Below are positions 8,462 to 16,767 of a stretch of DNA of 64,000 bases, piece after piece; the first letter of the stretch is position 1; each line of letters starts with the position of its first letter. The position numbers and the translations under genes were made by a program. The notes under the pieces were generated by a model. It was not told the origin of the DNA. It ran no database searches and saw only the letters and a program-made list of their open reading frames with translations. The stretch comes from Rhodococcus jostii NBRC 16295 (lineage in GTDB: Bacteria; Actinomycetota; Actinomycetes; Mycobacteriales; Mycobacteriaceae): the NCBI RefSeq assembly GCF_001894825.1, contig NZ_BCWY01000014.1:62001-126000 (forward strand), read 5' to 3'.

Positions 8462-9286
8462 TCAGCGCATCCGTTGTCCGAGCGGGTGGTCGCAGAACGC
8501 GCCGCCGACACGCTGGAGGATCGGGTCGTCGAACGTCCATTCGTGATCGGCAAGGAACTCGTCGGCGAACACCTCTGCGTCGTCCTGAGGTTCGTACCCG
8601 ATGGCTGCACCCTCTGCTGCGGACCACCAGCTTCGGGTGTTCCGCGAGATGCCCCATACGGTGTGAAATCCCTTGGCGGAGTCGGACAGTGCAGCCTCGA
8701 TCAGGCGAGCGGTGTCGGCCGGTGACATCCAGGACGCGAGGCCGCGGTAGTTGGGCGGCCGGTCGAAGCTCGAGCCGATGCGCAGGTTGACGACGTCGAT
8801 GCCGAAGCGATCGTGGTACAGCCGGCCGAGCGCCTCGACTGCAGCCTTGCTCCAGCCGTAGAACCCGTCCGGACGGGGCGGGACGTCACCGGGCAGCGGA
8901 TTCGGGCCGGCTTCCACGTGCGTCCAGAAGCCGACGGCGTGGTTGCTCGACGCTGCGATCACGCGCGTCACGCCGTGTGCGACGGCGGCCTCGAACACCG
9001 CCTGGGTGCCGTCGACGTTGACGGACAGGATGTTCTCCCACGAGTCCTCGGTGCTGAGTCCGCCCAGGTGAAGTACTGCGTCGACGCCCTCCACTGCAGC
9101 GGCTACGGCTGCGCGGTCGGTGACCGAACCCTGGACATACTCCTCGTGTTCGGGGTCGATGTCGGTGATGTCGGCGATGTCGAACAGACGCAGCGTGCGG
9201 CCGGGCTTGCGGAGCAGGGGGCGCAGCATCTTGCCCATGTTTCCGGCGGCGCCGGTGATCAGCAGACGCGAGGCGGTGTCGGTCAT
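8462..9286 (-). CDS. udh: Uronate dehydrogenase (NAD-dependent, SDR/epimerase fold)
   Basis: A 274-residue extended-SDR protein matching the size and motifs of bacterial uronate dehydrogenases, which oxidise D-galacturonate or D-glucuronate at C1 to the aldarolactone with NAD+. The nucleotide-binding motif is GAAGNMG (residues 12-18), Asp36 in LFDIAD suits NAD rather than NADP, the SSNHAVG segment precedes the active site, and the catalytic pair is Tyr143/Lys147 (YGWSK). The ATG at 9286 is used; an upstream in-frame ATG at 9331 would add 15 residues with no support. It diverges from the ABC ATPase gene; the gap between them contains two palindromes. The gene symbol rests on family resemblance. 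Confidence 0.85.
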   Translation of the reverse strand: MTDTASRLLITGAAGNMGKMLRPLLRKPGRTLRLFDIADITDIDPEHEEYVQGSVTDRAAVAAAVEGVDAVLHLGGLSTEDSWENILSVNVDGTQAVFEAAVAHGVTRVIAASSNHAVGFWTHVEAGPNPLPGDVPPRPDGFYGWSKAAVEALGRLYHDRFGIDVVNLRIGSSFDRPPNYRGLASWMSPADTARLIEAALSDSAKGFHTVWGISRNTRSWWSAAEGAAIGYEPQDDAEVFADEFLADHEWTFDDPILQRVGGAFCDHPLGQRMR

Positions 9287-9341
9287 GTCTTCTCGTACCT
9301 CTCTGGGAGTGACTCTTGTAATGCACATCACGGTAGTACAT

Positions 9342-9356
9342 ACTTCGAAACGAAGT
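9342..9356. promoter_or_regulatory. 15-bp perfect inverted repeat in the udh/ATPase divergent promoter
   Basis: ACTTCGAAACGAAGT is perfectly symmetric (six-base arms around AAA). It differs from the 16-bp family and lies on the udh side of the intergenic region, so a second regulator could act here. Confidence 0.5.
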
Positions 9357-9372
9357 CACTATCTTGACGAAG

Positions 9373-9388
9373 ATTCACGTATGTGAAC
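9373..9388. promoter_or_regulatory. 16-bp palindromic operator candidate, copy 3
   Basis: ATTCACGTATGTGAAC matches the 6020 copy with one changed arm base and the same central GTATG. It lies between udh (leftward) and the ABC ATPase/KdgD operon (rightward). Confidence 0.6.
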
Positions 9389-9459
9389 AAATCGGCTACT
9401 TCACACCCCCACTCGGATCGTCCGGCACGTTCCTGCCGGTGAAGGGATCTCCCACCATC

Positions 9460-10539
9460 ATGGCAACAGTCGCATTCCACGGCGTCACCAAATTGTTCCC
9501 CGGCGGCGACAAGGCCGCGGTCGATCACCTGGACCTCGATATCGAGGACGGCGAGTTCCTCGTCCTCGTCGGACCGTCCGGTTGCGGCAAGTCGACGTCC
9601 CTGCGCATGCTCGCGGGACTCGAAGACGTGGACCGGGGCACGATCGCCATCGGCGGCAGCGATGTCACCGACTTCCAGCCGAAGGACCGTGACATCGCCA
9701 TGGTCTTCCAGAACTACGCCCTCTACCCGCACATGACGGTGGGCGAGAACATGGGCTTCGGTCTCCGCATCGCCGGCGAGGACAAGGCGGAGATCAAACG
9801 ACGCGTCCAGGACGCGGCCAAGATCCTCGACCTCACCAAATTTCTCGACCGCAAACCCAAGGCCCTGTCCGGTGGCCAGCGGCAGCGAGTGGCCATGGGG
9901 CGCGCCATCGTTCGCAAGCCGCAGGTGTTCCTGATGGACGAGCCGCTGTCCAACCTCGACGCCAAACTGCGCGTGCAGACCCGTGCGCAGATCTCGGCGC
10001 TGCAGCGTCGTCTCGCCACCACCACCGTCTACGTGACGCACGATCAGGTCGAGGCCATGACGATGGGCGACCGCGTCGCCGTCCTGAAAGACGGCGTGCT
10101 CCAACAGTGCGACACTCCGCGCCGCATGTACGAGCACCCGAACAACGTCTTCGTCGCCGGATTCATCGGCTCGCCCGCGATGAACCTGCTCGAACTTCCC
10201 CTCGTCGACGGCGGTGTCAGCTTCGGCGGCTCCGTGGTCCCCGTTCCGCGTGGTGCGATTGCCGGTATCGGTGAAAGTTCGGTCACGCTCGGGGTGCGTC
10301 CGGAGGATCTCGTGATCACCACGGGGAGCGGACTCGACGTCACCATCGACGTCGTCGAAGAGCTTGGCGCCGACGCGTACGTGTACGGCCAGGCCGACAT
10401 CCACGGGCGCAGGCAGCCCATCGTCGTGCGCGCCGACGGTCGCATCCCACCGAAGCGCGGAGAGGTGATCGCGCTGTCCTACGCGGCAGAACGCACGCAC
10501 CTGTTCTCCACCGTCACCGGTGAACGACTCGTCGACTAG
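9460..10539 (+). CDS. ABC sugar transporter ATP-binding protein (MalK/UgpC type)
   Basis: A 359-residue ATPase. Walker A is GPSGCGKST, the Q-loop is VFQNYALYPHM, the ABC signature is LSGGQRQRVAMGRA, Walker B is VFLMDEPLSNLDA, and the switch His is in YVTHDQVEAM. A C-terminal TOBE/OB regulatory domain (about residues 240-359, LGVRPEDLVI) marks it as the CUT1 type. The start MATVAFHGVTK at 9460 is chosen by homology and the GAAGGGA upstream; the longer frame from 9364 runs through the operator. It is presumably the ATPase of the permease pair at 3987-5833, although it is encoded 4 kb away on the other strand. It is followed 54 bp later by kdgD. Confidence 0.93.
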   Translation: MATVAFHGVTKLFPGGDKAAVDHLDLDIEDGEFLVLVGPSGCGKSTSLRMLAGLEDVDRGTIAIGGSDVTDFQPKDRDIAMVFQNYALYPHMTVGENMGFGLRIAGEDKAEIKRRVQDAAKILDLTKFLDRKPKALSGGQRQRVAMGRAIVRKPQVFLMDEPLSNLDAKLRVQTRAQISALQRRLATTTVYVTHDQVEAMTMGDRVAVLKDGVLQQCDTPRRMYEHPNNVFVAGFIGSPAMNLLELPLVDGGVSFGGSVVPVPRGAIAGIGESSVTLGVRPEDLVITTGSGLDVTIDVVEELGADAYVYGQADIHGRRQPIVVRADGRIPPKRGEVIALSYAAERTHLFSTVTGERLVD

Positions 10540-10593
10540 CAGCGATCCCGTTCCCCGACGTACACCCGACCGCAGAATCATCAAGGAGCAACC

Positions 10594-11499
10594 ATGCTTG
10601 ACGGAGTTCTCTTCTTTCCTGTCACCCCGTTCGACGGCAACGGCGACGTCGATCTACCCGCGCTGGCGCAGCACATCGAATCCGGCGTCGAGGCCGGACC
10701 CGGTGGAGTGTTCGCCGCGTGCGGCACCGGTGAGTTCCACGCACTGTCCGCGGCCGAGTTCCGGACCGTGGTGGAGACGGTGGTCACGGCCACGAGGGGC
10801 CGGGTCCCCGTCTTCGCCGGCGCCGGTGGAGCCCTCCCCGTTGCGAAGGAATTCGCCGCCATCGCCGAAGAGGCGGGGGCGGACGGCATCCTGCTCCTGC
10901 CGCCCTACCTCGTCGGCGCGCCTGCCCAGGGTCTCGTGGAGTACGTGACGCAGGTGTCGGAGGCGAGCGACCTTCCGGTCATCGTGTACCACCGCGCGAA
11001 CGGCCAATTCACCGAGCAGAGTGCCCTCGCGGTCGCTCGACTGCCGAAGGTCGTCGGGTTCAAGGACGGCGTCGGTGATCTCGACCTGACATCACGCATC
11101 GTGCGCACTCTGCGTGATTCACTCGGCGACAAAGAATTTCAGTTCTTCAACGGACTCCCTACCGCCGAGGTGTCGCAGCAGGCGTACCGGAGCATCGGCG
11201 TGACACTGTACTCGTCGGCGACGTTCGCATTCGCCCCGGACGTGTCGCTCGCCTACTACCGGGCGCTCGAGGAGAACGACACCGAGTTGGTCGATTCGCT
11301 CAACCGCGAGTTCTTCCACCCGCTGGTCCGGCTCCGCGACACCACCCCCGGATACGCGGTCGCCCTGGTGAAGGCGGGCGTGACGTTCACCGGCCTCGAC
11401 GCCGGCTCGGTGCGAGCGCCGCTCGTCGACGCCAGCGCCGAGCACCGGTACGAACTGGAGCAGATCGTGGCAGCCGGGCGGAAGGTGCTGGCGCAGTAG
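10594..11499 (+). CDS. kdgD: 5-dehydro-4-deoxyglucarate dehydratase
   Basis: A 301-residue member of the dihydrodipicolinate synthase/N-acetylneuraminate lyase aldolase family. The Schiff-base Lys is Lys157 (VVGFKDGVGD), with partner Tyr132 (VIVYHRANG) and the substrate-carboxylate loop CGTGEF (43-48). FKDG and the HRAN segment resemble KdgD enzymes, which dehydrate and decarboxylate 5-dehydro-4-deoxyglucarate to 2,5-dioxopentanoate (alpha-ketoglutarate semialdehyde). This fits as the step after the enolase-superfamily dehydratase. The final semialdehyde dehydrogenase is not in the window. It is convergent with prfC, with only a 22-bp gap. Confidence 0.88.
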   Translation: MLDGVLFFPVTPFDGNGDVDLPALAQHIESGVEAGPGGVFAACGTGEFHALSAAEFRTVVETVVTATRGRVPVFAGAGGALPVAKEFAAIAEEAGADGILLLPPYLVGAPAQGLVEYVTQVSEASDLPVIVYHRANGQFTEQSALAVARLPKVVGFKDGVGDLDLTSRIVRTLRDSLGDKEFQFFNGLPTAEVSQQAYRSIGVTLYSSATFAFAPDVSLAYYRALEENDTELVDSLNREFFHPLVRLRDTTPGYAVALVKAGVTFTGLDAGSVRAPLVDASAEHRYELEQIVAAGRKVLAQ

Positions 11500-11521
11500 C
11501 GCCTTCGATCGAACCGGTCCG

Positions 11522-13255
11522 CTAGTCGGCTGCGGCCACGAGAGGCTCGAGCGTGAGGTCGGGCAGCTCCTTCTGGATGTACTGCAGCCGCCACTTGTCG
11601 CTGACGAGAGCCAGCATCACGCCGTCCGAGCGGGTGAACACCTCGACACCGCGCTGACGGTTCAGTTCGTCGGCCGACTCGGCGTCCGTGCGCCGCGCCA
11701 ACGCGTAGCCCAGCGGTTCCATCCGGGCCTCGACGTTGAACTCGGCCTTCATCCGCGCCGCGACCACCTCGAACTGCATCGGTCCGACCGCGGCCATGAC
11801 GGGTGAGGCGTCGCCGCGGAGGTCGTTGCGGAGGATCTGCACGACACCCTCGGAGTCGAGCTGATCCACGGCCCGCCGGAACTGCTTGTACTTGCCGGCG
11901 CTCTCGGCCCGCAGGATGGAGAAGTGCTCGGGCGCGAACGACGGGATCGGCGGGAACTCCACCTTCTTCTCGAAGAACAGGGTGTGGCCGGGGGCGAGTG
12001 CGGTGGCGTTCACGAGCCCGACCACGTCGCCGGGGTACGCCGATTCGACCGTCGAACGTTCACGGCCGAACACGGTCTGCGCGTACTTCGTCGTGAACGG
12101 CTTGCCGGTCTGGGCGTGGGTGACCACCATGCCGCGCTCGAACACGCCCGACACGATCCGCATGAACGCCAGGCGGTCGCGGTGGGCGGTGTCCATGCCG
12201 GCCTGGACCTTGAAGACGACCGCGCTGAACGGGTCGGTGACCTCGCGCGGTGTGCCGTCGAGGTCGTCCCGGGCGCGCGGCGGCGGCGCCAGCTCGACGA
12301 GGGTGTCGAGGATCTGCCGGACACCGAAGTTGAGCATCGCCGACGCGAAGATGACCGGCGACGTCTGGCCGCCGAGGAACAGCTCCTGGTCGTGGTCCTG
12401 ACCGGTGGCCGACAGCAGCTCGCTCTCCTCGGCGGCGGTCTCCCACTCGGAGCCCTCCTTCGCGAGGGCGGCGTCGGCGTCCATGACCTCTTCGGGGGCG
12501 ATCTTCGCGCCACCCGCGGTCCGGGTGAACCGGATGTACTCGCGGGGGGCACCGTCCTCGCCGCGGCGCAGCAGTCCCCGGAAGTCGCCGGCGATACCGA
12601 CGGGCCAGTACAGGGGAGTGGGGGTGAGGCCGATGCGCTCCTGGATCTCGTCGAGAAGCTCGAGAGGCGTCTGGCCGGGGCGGTCCCACTTGTTGATGAC
12701 GGTGATCACCGGGATTCCGCGGTGACGGCACACCTGGAACAGCTTCAGCGTCTGCGGTTCGAGGCCCTTCGCGGCATCGATCAGCATGACGGCGGCGTCG
12801 ACCGCGGTCAGCACGCGGTACGTGTCCTCGGAGAAGTCGGAGTGGCCGGGAGTGTCGACCAGGTTGATCACGTTGTCGACGGGTTCGTCCGCCGACGCCT
12901 CGGTGGAGCGGTAGTTGAACTGCAGAGCCGTGGAGCTGACCGAGATACCGCGGGCCTTCTCCATCTCCATCCAGTCCGACACCGTCGACTTGCGGCCGGC
13001 TTTGCCGTGGACCGCGCCCGCTTCGGAGATGACCTTCGCGTGGAGCGCGAGAGCCTCCGTCAGCGTCGACTTACCGGCGTCGGGATGCGAGATCACGGCG
13101 AACGTGCGGCGACGCGACGCCTCCGCGCGGACACCCTTCTCGGATTTCCCTTCCGGTGAGGCGGATGCCTCGGATTTCACCTCCGGTGAAGCGGACGTGG
13201 CGTCGGACGCCGCCTCGGCTGGAATGGTGTCGGCCGAGTCGGACGGGGTAGTCAA
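11522..13255 (-). CDS. prfC: Peptide chain release factor 3 (RF3, GTPase)
   Basis: RF3 recycles RF1/RF2 from the ribosome after peptide release. Translation-GTPase motifs are present: P-loop SHPDAGKST, G3 DTPGHSDFSEDTYR, G4 NKWDR, and switch RGISVSST. The TTG at 13255 gives 577 residues and has GAGAGG seven bases upstream; there is no good start nearer the GTPase core. The first 50 residues are an acidic, Ser/Ala/Glu-rich extension absent from the usual roughly 530-residue RF3, built partly from a 30-bp tandem repeat (13140-13199). The rest is the standard G, OB and C-terminal domain layout. Confidence 0.93.
   Translation of the reverse strand: MTTPSDSADTIPAEAASDATSASPEVKSEASASPEGKSEKGVRAEASRRRTFAVISHPDAGKSTLTEALALHAKVISEAGAVHGKAGRKSTVSDWMEMEKARGISVSSTALQFNYRSTEASADEPVDNVINLVDTPGHSDFSEDTYRVLTAVDAAVMLIDAAKGLEPQTLKLFQVCRHRGIPVITVINKWDRPGQTPLELLDEIQERIGLTPTPLYWPVGIAGDFRGLLRRGEDGAPREYIRFTRTAGGAKIAPEEVMDADAALAKEGSEWETAAEESELLSATGQDHDQELFLGGQTSPVIFASAMLNFGVRQILDTLVELAPPPRARDDLDGTPREVTDPFSAVVFKVQAGMDTAHRDRLAFMRIVSGVFERGMVVTHAQTGKPFTTKYAQTVFGRERSTVESAYPGDVVGLVNATALAPGHTLFFEKKVEFPPIPSFAPEHFSILRAESAGKYKQFRRAVDQLDSEGVVQILRNDLRGDASPVMAAVGPMQFEVVAARMKAEFNVEARMEPLGYALARRTDAESADELNRQRGVEVFTRSDGVMLALVSDKWRLQYIQKELPDLTLEPLVAAAD
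13140..13199. repeat. Two-unit 30-bp tandem repeat inside prfC
   Basis: Two adjacent 30-bp units (13140-13169 and 13170-13199), differing at a few positions, encode SEASASPEGK and ATSASPEVK in the N-terminal extension of RF3. The repeat keeps the reading frame. Confidence 0.7.
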
Positions 13256-13467
13256 CGAAGAACCTCTCGGGGGACGTGATGCGTGCAGGAAGGCCGTGCG
13301 GCCGCATACCAGGTTACTCGGGTGCCGAACGCGAACTCGCAGCACAGTCACATCCAGGGAGGAGTAACGATCGGAGGCCGGTGGGGGATTTATATGGGTG
13401 AGTCGTCGGGGCGCTCCGGAGTTCACCGTTTCTGCGTTCGGACACCCGTATGTGCAGGAGGAAGACT

Positions 13468-15099
13468 GTGAGCAAGTTCACCGACGAGATGTACGCGACC
13501 GCGGCGAGCAGCACCCGTGGCCTCAACACAGGTGAGCCCGACGCGCCGCTTCGGCAGCCGTGGGGCGAGATCCACAAGGCCGCGCGGCGCATGGCGGGCG
13601 CACTGGCCGCGGCGGGAATCGGCCACGGCGACGCCATCGGCATCCTCGCCGGTCAGCCCGTCGACATCGCACCTTCCTGCCAGGGCACCTGGATGCGCGG
13701 CGCGTCCGTCACGATGCTGCACCAGCCGACACCGCGCACCGACCTCGCTGTGTGGGCGAAGGACACCGAGACCGTCATCAACATGATTCAAGCGAAGGCC
13801 GTCATCCTCGGTGCGCCGTTCGACGCCGCCAAGCCGCTGCTGGAGGAGCGCGGCATCCCGGTGGTGACGGTGGCCGAGCTGAACGAGGGCACGGAGATCG
13901 ACCCGATCGAGACGTTCGAGAGCGACATCGCGCTGCAGCAGCTCACGTCCGGTTCCACCGGTTCGCCCAAGGCCGTGCAGATCACGCACGAGAACTTCTA
14001 CACCAATGCCTACGCCATGATCGACCGCATCAAGTTCTCCATCGAGGACGACGTGATGATCAGCTGGCTGCCCCTGTTCCACGACATGGGGATGGTCGGG
14101 TTCCTGAGCGTGCCGATGCAGGTCGGCGCGGAGGTCGTGAGCATCACCCCGATGGACTTCCTCCGGACGCCGCTGCTGTGGGCGGAACTGATGGGCAAGT
14201 ACAAGGGCACGGTGACAGCCGCCCCCAACTTCGCGTACTCGCTGCTCGCCCGCCGCCTCAAGCAGGCTGAGGACGGCGCTGTCGACCTCAGCACCGTCCG
14301 GTACATGTGGAACGGCGCCGAGCCGGTCGACCCCGAGACGATGAACAAGCTCGCCGAGGCGGGTGCCCGGTTCGGCCTGAACCCGTCCGCTCTCGCCCCC
14401 GTCTACGGCATGGCCGAGACCACCCTCGCCGTCTCCATCCCGGATCCGGATCAGGGCCAGGTCCTCGACCTCGTCGACCCGGATCTCCTCGAGGCGATGC
14501 AGCGTGCCGTCCCGTCCAGCAAACCGAATGCGCGCGCCCTCGCCACGCTCGGGAAGATGGTGCCCAACCTCGAGGGCCGTGTCGTCGACAGCGACGGTGA
14601 ACTGCTCCCGACGCGCGGCGTCGGCATCATCGAGGTACGCGGCAAGGCGGTCACGCCCGGCTACATCACGCTCGACGGACACAAGCCGGCGCAGGACGCG
14701 GACGGCTGGCTCAACACCGGCGACGTCGGCTACTTCACCGAAGAGGGCCTCGTCGTCGTGTGCGGTCGTGTCAAGGACGTCATCATCATGGGTGGCCGCA
14801 ACATCTACCCGACGGACATCGAGCGGGCCGCGGGCACCGTCGCCGGAGTGCGCCCCGGCAACGCGGTGGCGGTGCGCCTCGACGCCGGGCAGAAGCGGGA
14901 AAGTTTCGCCGTCGCGGTGGAGACCAACGACTACCAGGACCCCGAAGTGGTCAAGCGCATCGAGCACGAGGTCGTGCACGCCGTGTTCTCCGAGGTCGGT
15001 GTGCGGCCCCGCACCGTCGCGGTCCTCGGTCCCGGCAGCATCCCCAAGACGTCGTCGGGCAAACTCCGCCGCGGCACGTCGGCGAACCTGGTTCACTAG
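13468..15099 (+). CDS. Fatty-acyl-AMP ligase / acyl-CoA synthetase (FadD/Pks16-like)
   Basis: A 543-residue ANL-superfamily adenylating enzyme. The phosphate-binding loop is [12 protein letters not shown], followed by the A5 motif YGMAETTL, the A7/A8 region TGDVGYF and [17 protein letters not shown], and a C-terminal Lys in [10 protein letters not shown]. The [10 protein letters not shown] motif and the layout resemble mycobacterial Pks16 (Rv1013), which as I recall also neighbours pth; this supports a fatty-acyl-AMP ligase over a CoA ligase, but the acceptor is unknown. The GTG at 13468 has AGGAGG six bases upstream. It is divergent from prfC and convergent with pth, separated from pth by a long hairpin. 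Confidence 0.85.
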   Translation: MSKFTDEMYATAASSTRGLNTGEPDAPLRQPWGEIHKAARRMAGALAAAGIGHGDAIGILAGQPVDIAPSCQGTWMRGASVTMLHQPTPRTDLAVWAKDTETVINMIQAKAVILGAPFDAAKPLLEERGIPVVTVAELNEGTEIDPIETFESDIALQQLTSGSTGSPKAVQITHENFYTNAYAMIDRIKFSIEDDVMISWLPLFHDMGMVGFLSVPMQVGAEVVSITPMDFLRTPLLWAELMGKYKGTVTAAPNFAYSLLARRLKQAEDGAVDLSTVRYMWNGAEPVDPETMNKLAEAGARFGLNPSALAPVYGMAETTLAVSIPDPDQGQVLDLVDPDLLEAMQRAVPSSKPNARALATLGKMVPNLEGRVVDSDGELLPTRGVGIIEVRGKAVTPGYITLDGHKPAQDADGWLNTGDVGYFTEEGLVVVCGRVKDVIIMGGRNIYPTDIERAAGTVAGVRPGNAVAVRLDAGQKRESFAVAVETNDYQDPEVVKRIEHEVVHAVFSEVGVRPRTVAVLGPGSIPKTSSGKLRRGTSANLVH

Positions 15100-15111
15100 G
15101 CCCTCCGGGCC

Positions 15112-15168
15112 CGTGCGTGGTTGGAGAGTCCAGAGGCTCGTCAACCACGCACGAGCGCGAAGCGCCTA
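15112..15168. repeat. Intergenic double hairpin, family A, copy 1 (terminator)
   Basis: A 12-bp perfect outer stem (15112-15123 with 15142-15153) continues inward with one mismatch to a CAGA loop. A second small hairpin, GCGC-GAA-GCGC, ends at the pth stop codon TAG. The same arrangement, with nearly the same core GAGTCCAGAG.CTCGTCAAC, recurs at 46229-46289 next to the prs stop. It lies between convergent genes and should end transcription both ways. Confidence 0.75.
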
Positions 15169-15738
15169 GTGCAGGCGGTTCTGTGCGGCCTCGAGCCCCA
15201 CGCGCAGGACCAGTTCGACGGCGTCGGCCGCCTCCTCGCAGACGAGGTCGAGTTCCTTGCGTTCCACCGAGGAGAACGGCTTCAGCACGTACGACGCCGG
15301 ATCCATCCGTCCCGGCGGACGACCGATCCCGACGCGGGTGCGCAGATAGTCCTTGGTGCCGAGCGACTGCGAGATCGACCGCAGTCCGTTGTGCCCGCCC
15401 TCGCCGCCGCCCTGCTTGAGGCGAACGGTCCCGAAGTCGAGGTCGAGCTCGTCGTGGATCACCACGATGTTGCCCGGGTCGACGGAGAAGAAGCGGGCGA
15501 GCCCGGCCACGGCGCCGCCGGACAGATTCATGAACGACCGCGGTTTGGCGAGGATTGTCGGACGGCCTTCGAGTCGTCCCTGGACGATCTCGGCGCCGCT
15601 CTTCTTGTGCGCGCTGAACTTGCCACCCATGCGAGCGGACAGCACGCCGGCCACCATGAAGCCGACGTTGTGCCGGGTCTTCTCGTACTGCGGTCCGGGG
15701 TTGCCCAGGCCCACCACCAGAGCGGTGTCTTCACTCAC
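15166..15738 (-). CDS. pth: Peptidyl-tRNA hydrolase
   Basis: This enzyme cleaves peptidyl-tRNA released from stalled ribosomes. The 190-residue length and active-site set are standard: Asn13 (GLGNPGPQY), His23 (TRHNVGF), Asn71 (SFMNLSG), Asp96 (IHDELDL) and Asn117 (GHNGLRS). It lies downstream of rplY on the same strand, the usual actinobacterial pair, although a nested hairpin lies between them. The stop codon is embedded in the family A hairpin. Confidence 0.97.
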   Translation of the reverse strand: MSEDTALVVGLGNPGPQYEKTRHNVGFMVAGVLSARMGGKFSAHKKSGAEIVQGRLEGRPTILAKPRSFMNLSGGAVAGLARFFSVDPGNIVVIHDELDLDFGTVRLKQGGGEGGHNGLRSISQSLGTKDYLRTRVGIGRPPGRMDPASYVLKPFSSVERKELDLVCEEAADAVELVLRVGLEAAQNRLH

Positions 15739-15781
15739 CGACAGGGTCCTTCCATACGTGACAGGGTCGTGTCAGACGACA

Positions 15782-15820
15782 GCGGCGCGTCACCCCGGAC
15801 AATCCGGGACGACGCGCCGC
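15782..15820 (-). terminator. Nested hairpin between rplY and pth
   Basis: A 10-bp outer stem (15782-15791 with 15811-15820) encloses an inner CCCGG/CCGGG stem (15794-15798 with 15804-15808). It follows the rplY stop and precedes pth; it could be a terminator or an attenuator lowering pth expression relative to the ribosomal protein. Confidence 0.6.
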
Positions 15821-15845
15821 CGACATCAGTGCGGTTGCGAGAGGA

Positions 15846-16472
15846 TCAGCTCTCGGCGCCCTCTTCGGCCGGAGCCTCGGCGGGCTCGGCCGCGGCTTCG
15901 CCGGTCTCCTCTTCGAGGTCGGCAGCGGTCGGGGCTGCGACGACGTTGACGATGAGCAGTTCTTCGTCGGCCTGCAGGGTGGAACCCTTGGGCAGCTCGA
16001 GCTGGTTGGCCAGGATCTGGGTGCCGACCTCGAGGCCCTCGACCGAGACCTCGATCTGCTCGGGGATGTGCAGCGCGTCCGCTTCGAGGGAGATGGTGGC
16101 GGCGTCCTGCGCGACAAGGGTGCCGGAAGCGGCCTCACCGGTGACGACGACGTGAACGTCGACGGTGACCTTCTCGCCCTTCTTGATGACGAGGAGGTCG
16201 GCGTGCTCGATGTAGTTGCGGATCGGGTGAACCACGACCGACTTGGTGAGCGCGACCTGCTCCTTGCCCTCGATGTCGAGGGTCAGGATGGCGTTGGTGC
16301 CGTGCGCGCGCAGGATTGCGGCGAAGTCGCGGGAGGGGACGTTCAGGTGGCGGGGGTCCTCACCGTGGCCGTACAGGACTGCGGGGACCTGGCCGTCGCG
16401 GCGCGCGCGGCGGGCGGCGCCCTTGCCGAACTCGGTGCGCACGGCGGCTACGAGGCGATTTTCGTCAGACAT
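15846..16472 (-). CDS. rplY: 50S ribosomal protein L25 (Ctc/TL5 form)
   Basis: A 208-residue long-form L25 that binds 5S rRNA. The N-terminal 5S-binding domain ([22 protein letters not shown], then VPAVLYGHG) is followed by the Ctc-type beta domain (about 95-180) and an acidic Ala/Glu-rich tail (last 30 residues) common in actinobacteria. The ATG at 16472 is chosen; an upstream in-frame ATG at 16496 adds eight residues without support. About 295 bp upstream lies the divergent GAF-regulator gene. Confidence 0.96.
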   Translation of the reverse strand: MSDENRLVAAVRTEFGKGAARRARRDGQVPAVLYGHGEDPRHLNVPSRDFAAILRAHGTNAILTLDIEGKEQVALTKSVVVHPIRNYIEHADLLVIKKGEKVTVDVHVVVTGEAASGTLVAQDAATISLEADALHIPEQIEVSVEGLEVGTQILANQLELPKGSTLQADEELLIVNVVAAPTAADLEEETGEAAAEPAEAPAEEGAES

Positions 16473-16754
16473 GGTGAAACGGCTCCTACAACTCACGGTG
16501 GTAACTGGCGGGCGGTTCGAGTCGGCGAGGGACGAACACGCGACGGCCAGGAGCGAAACGCTCGAGCAGAGCCGTCGCCGCGTCGATCACGGTGAGCCAG
16601 TCAATGGGAACTTCTGGTTCACCCTCGCCGAGACAACTTATGGAACTCTACCGGATGGCCCGCTGACCTGCTAATCGGGTGCCCTGTGGCGGCGGTCCGC
16701 CGCCGAGGCGCGGCGTGCGATGGCGGATAGTGGTGTGGCTCACAACGGCGCGGG

Positions 16755-16760
16755 TAGCCT
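16755..16760 (+). promoter_or_regulatory. Candidate -10 box for a leaderless GAF-regulator transcript
   Basis: TAGCCT fits the actinobacterial TANNNT -10 pattern and stands exactly seven bases before the GTG at 16768, which has no ribosome-binding site. The same TAGCCT-N7-GTG arrangement occurs before the DUF2461 gene. Confidence 0.45.
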
Positions 16761-16767
16761 CGCCCTT

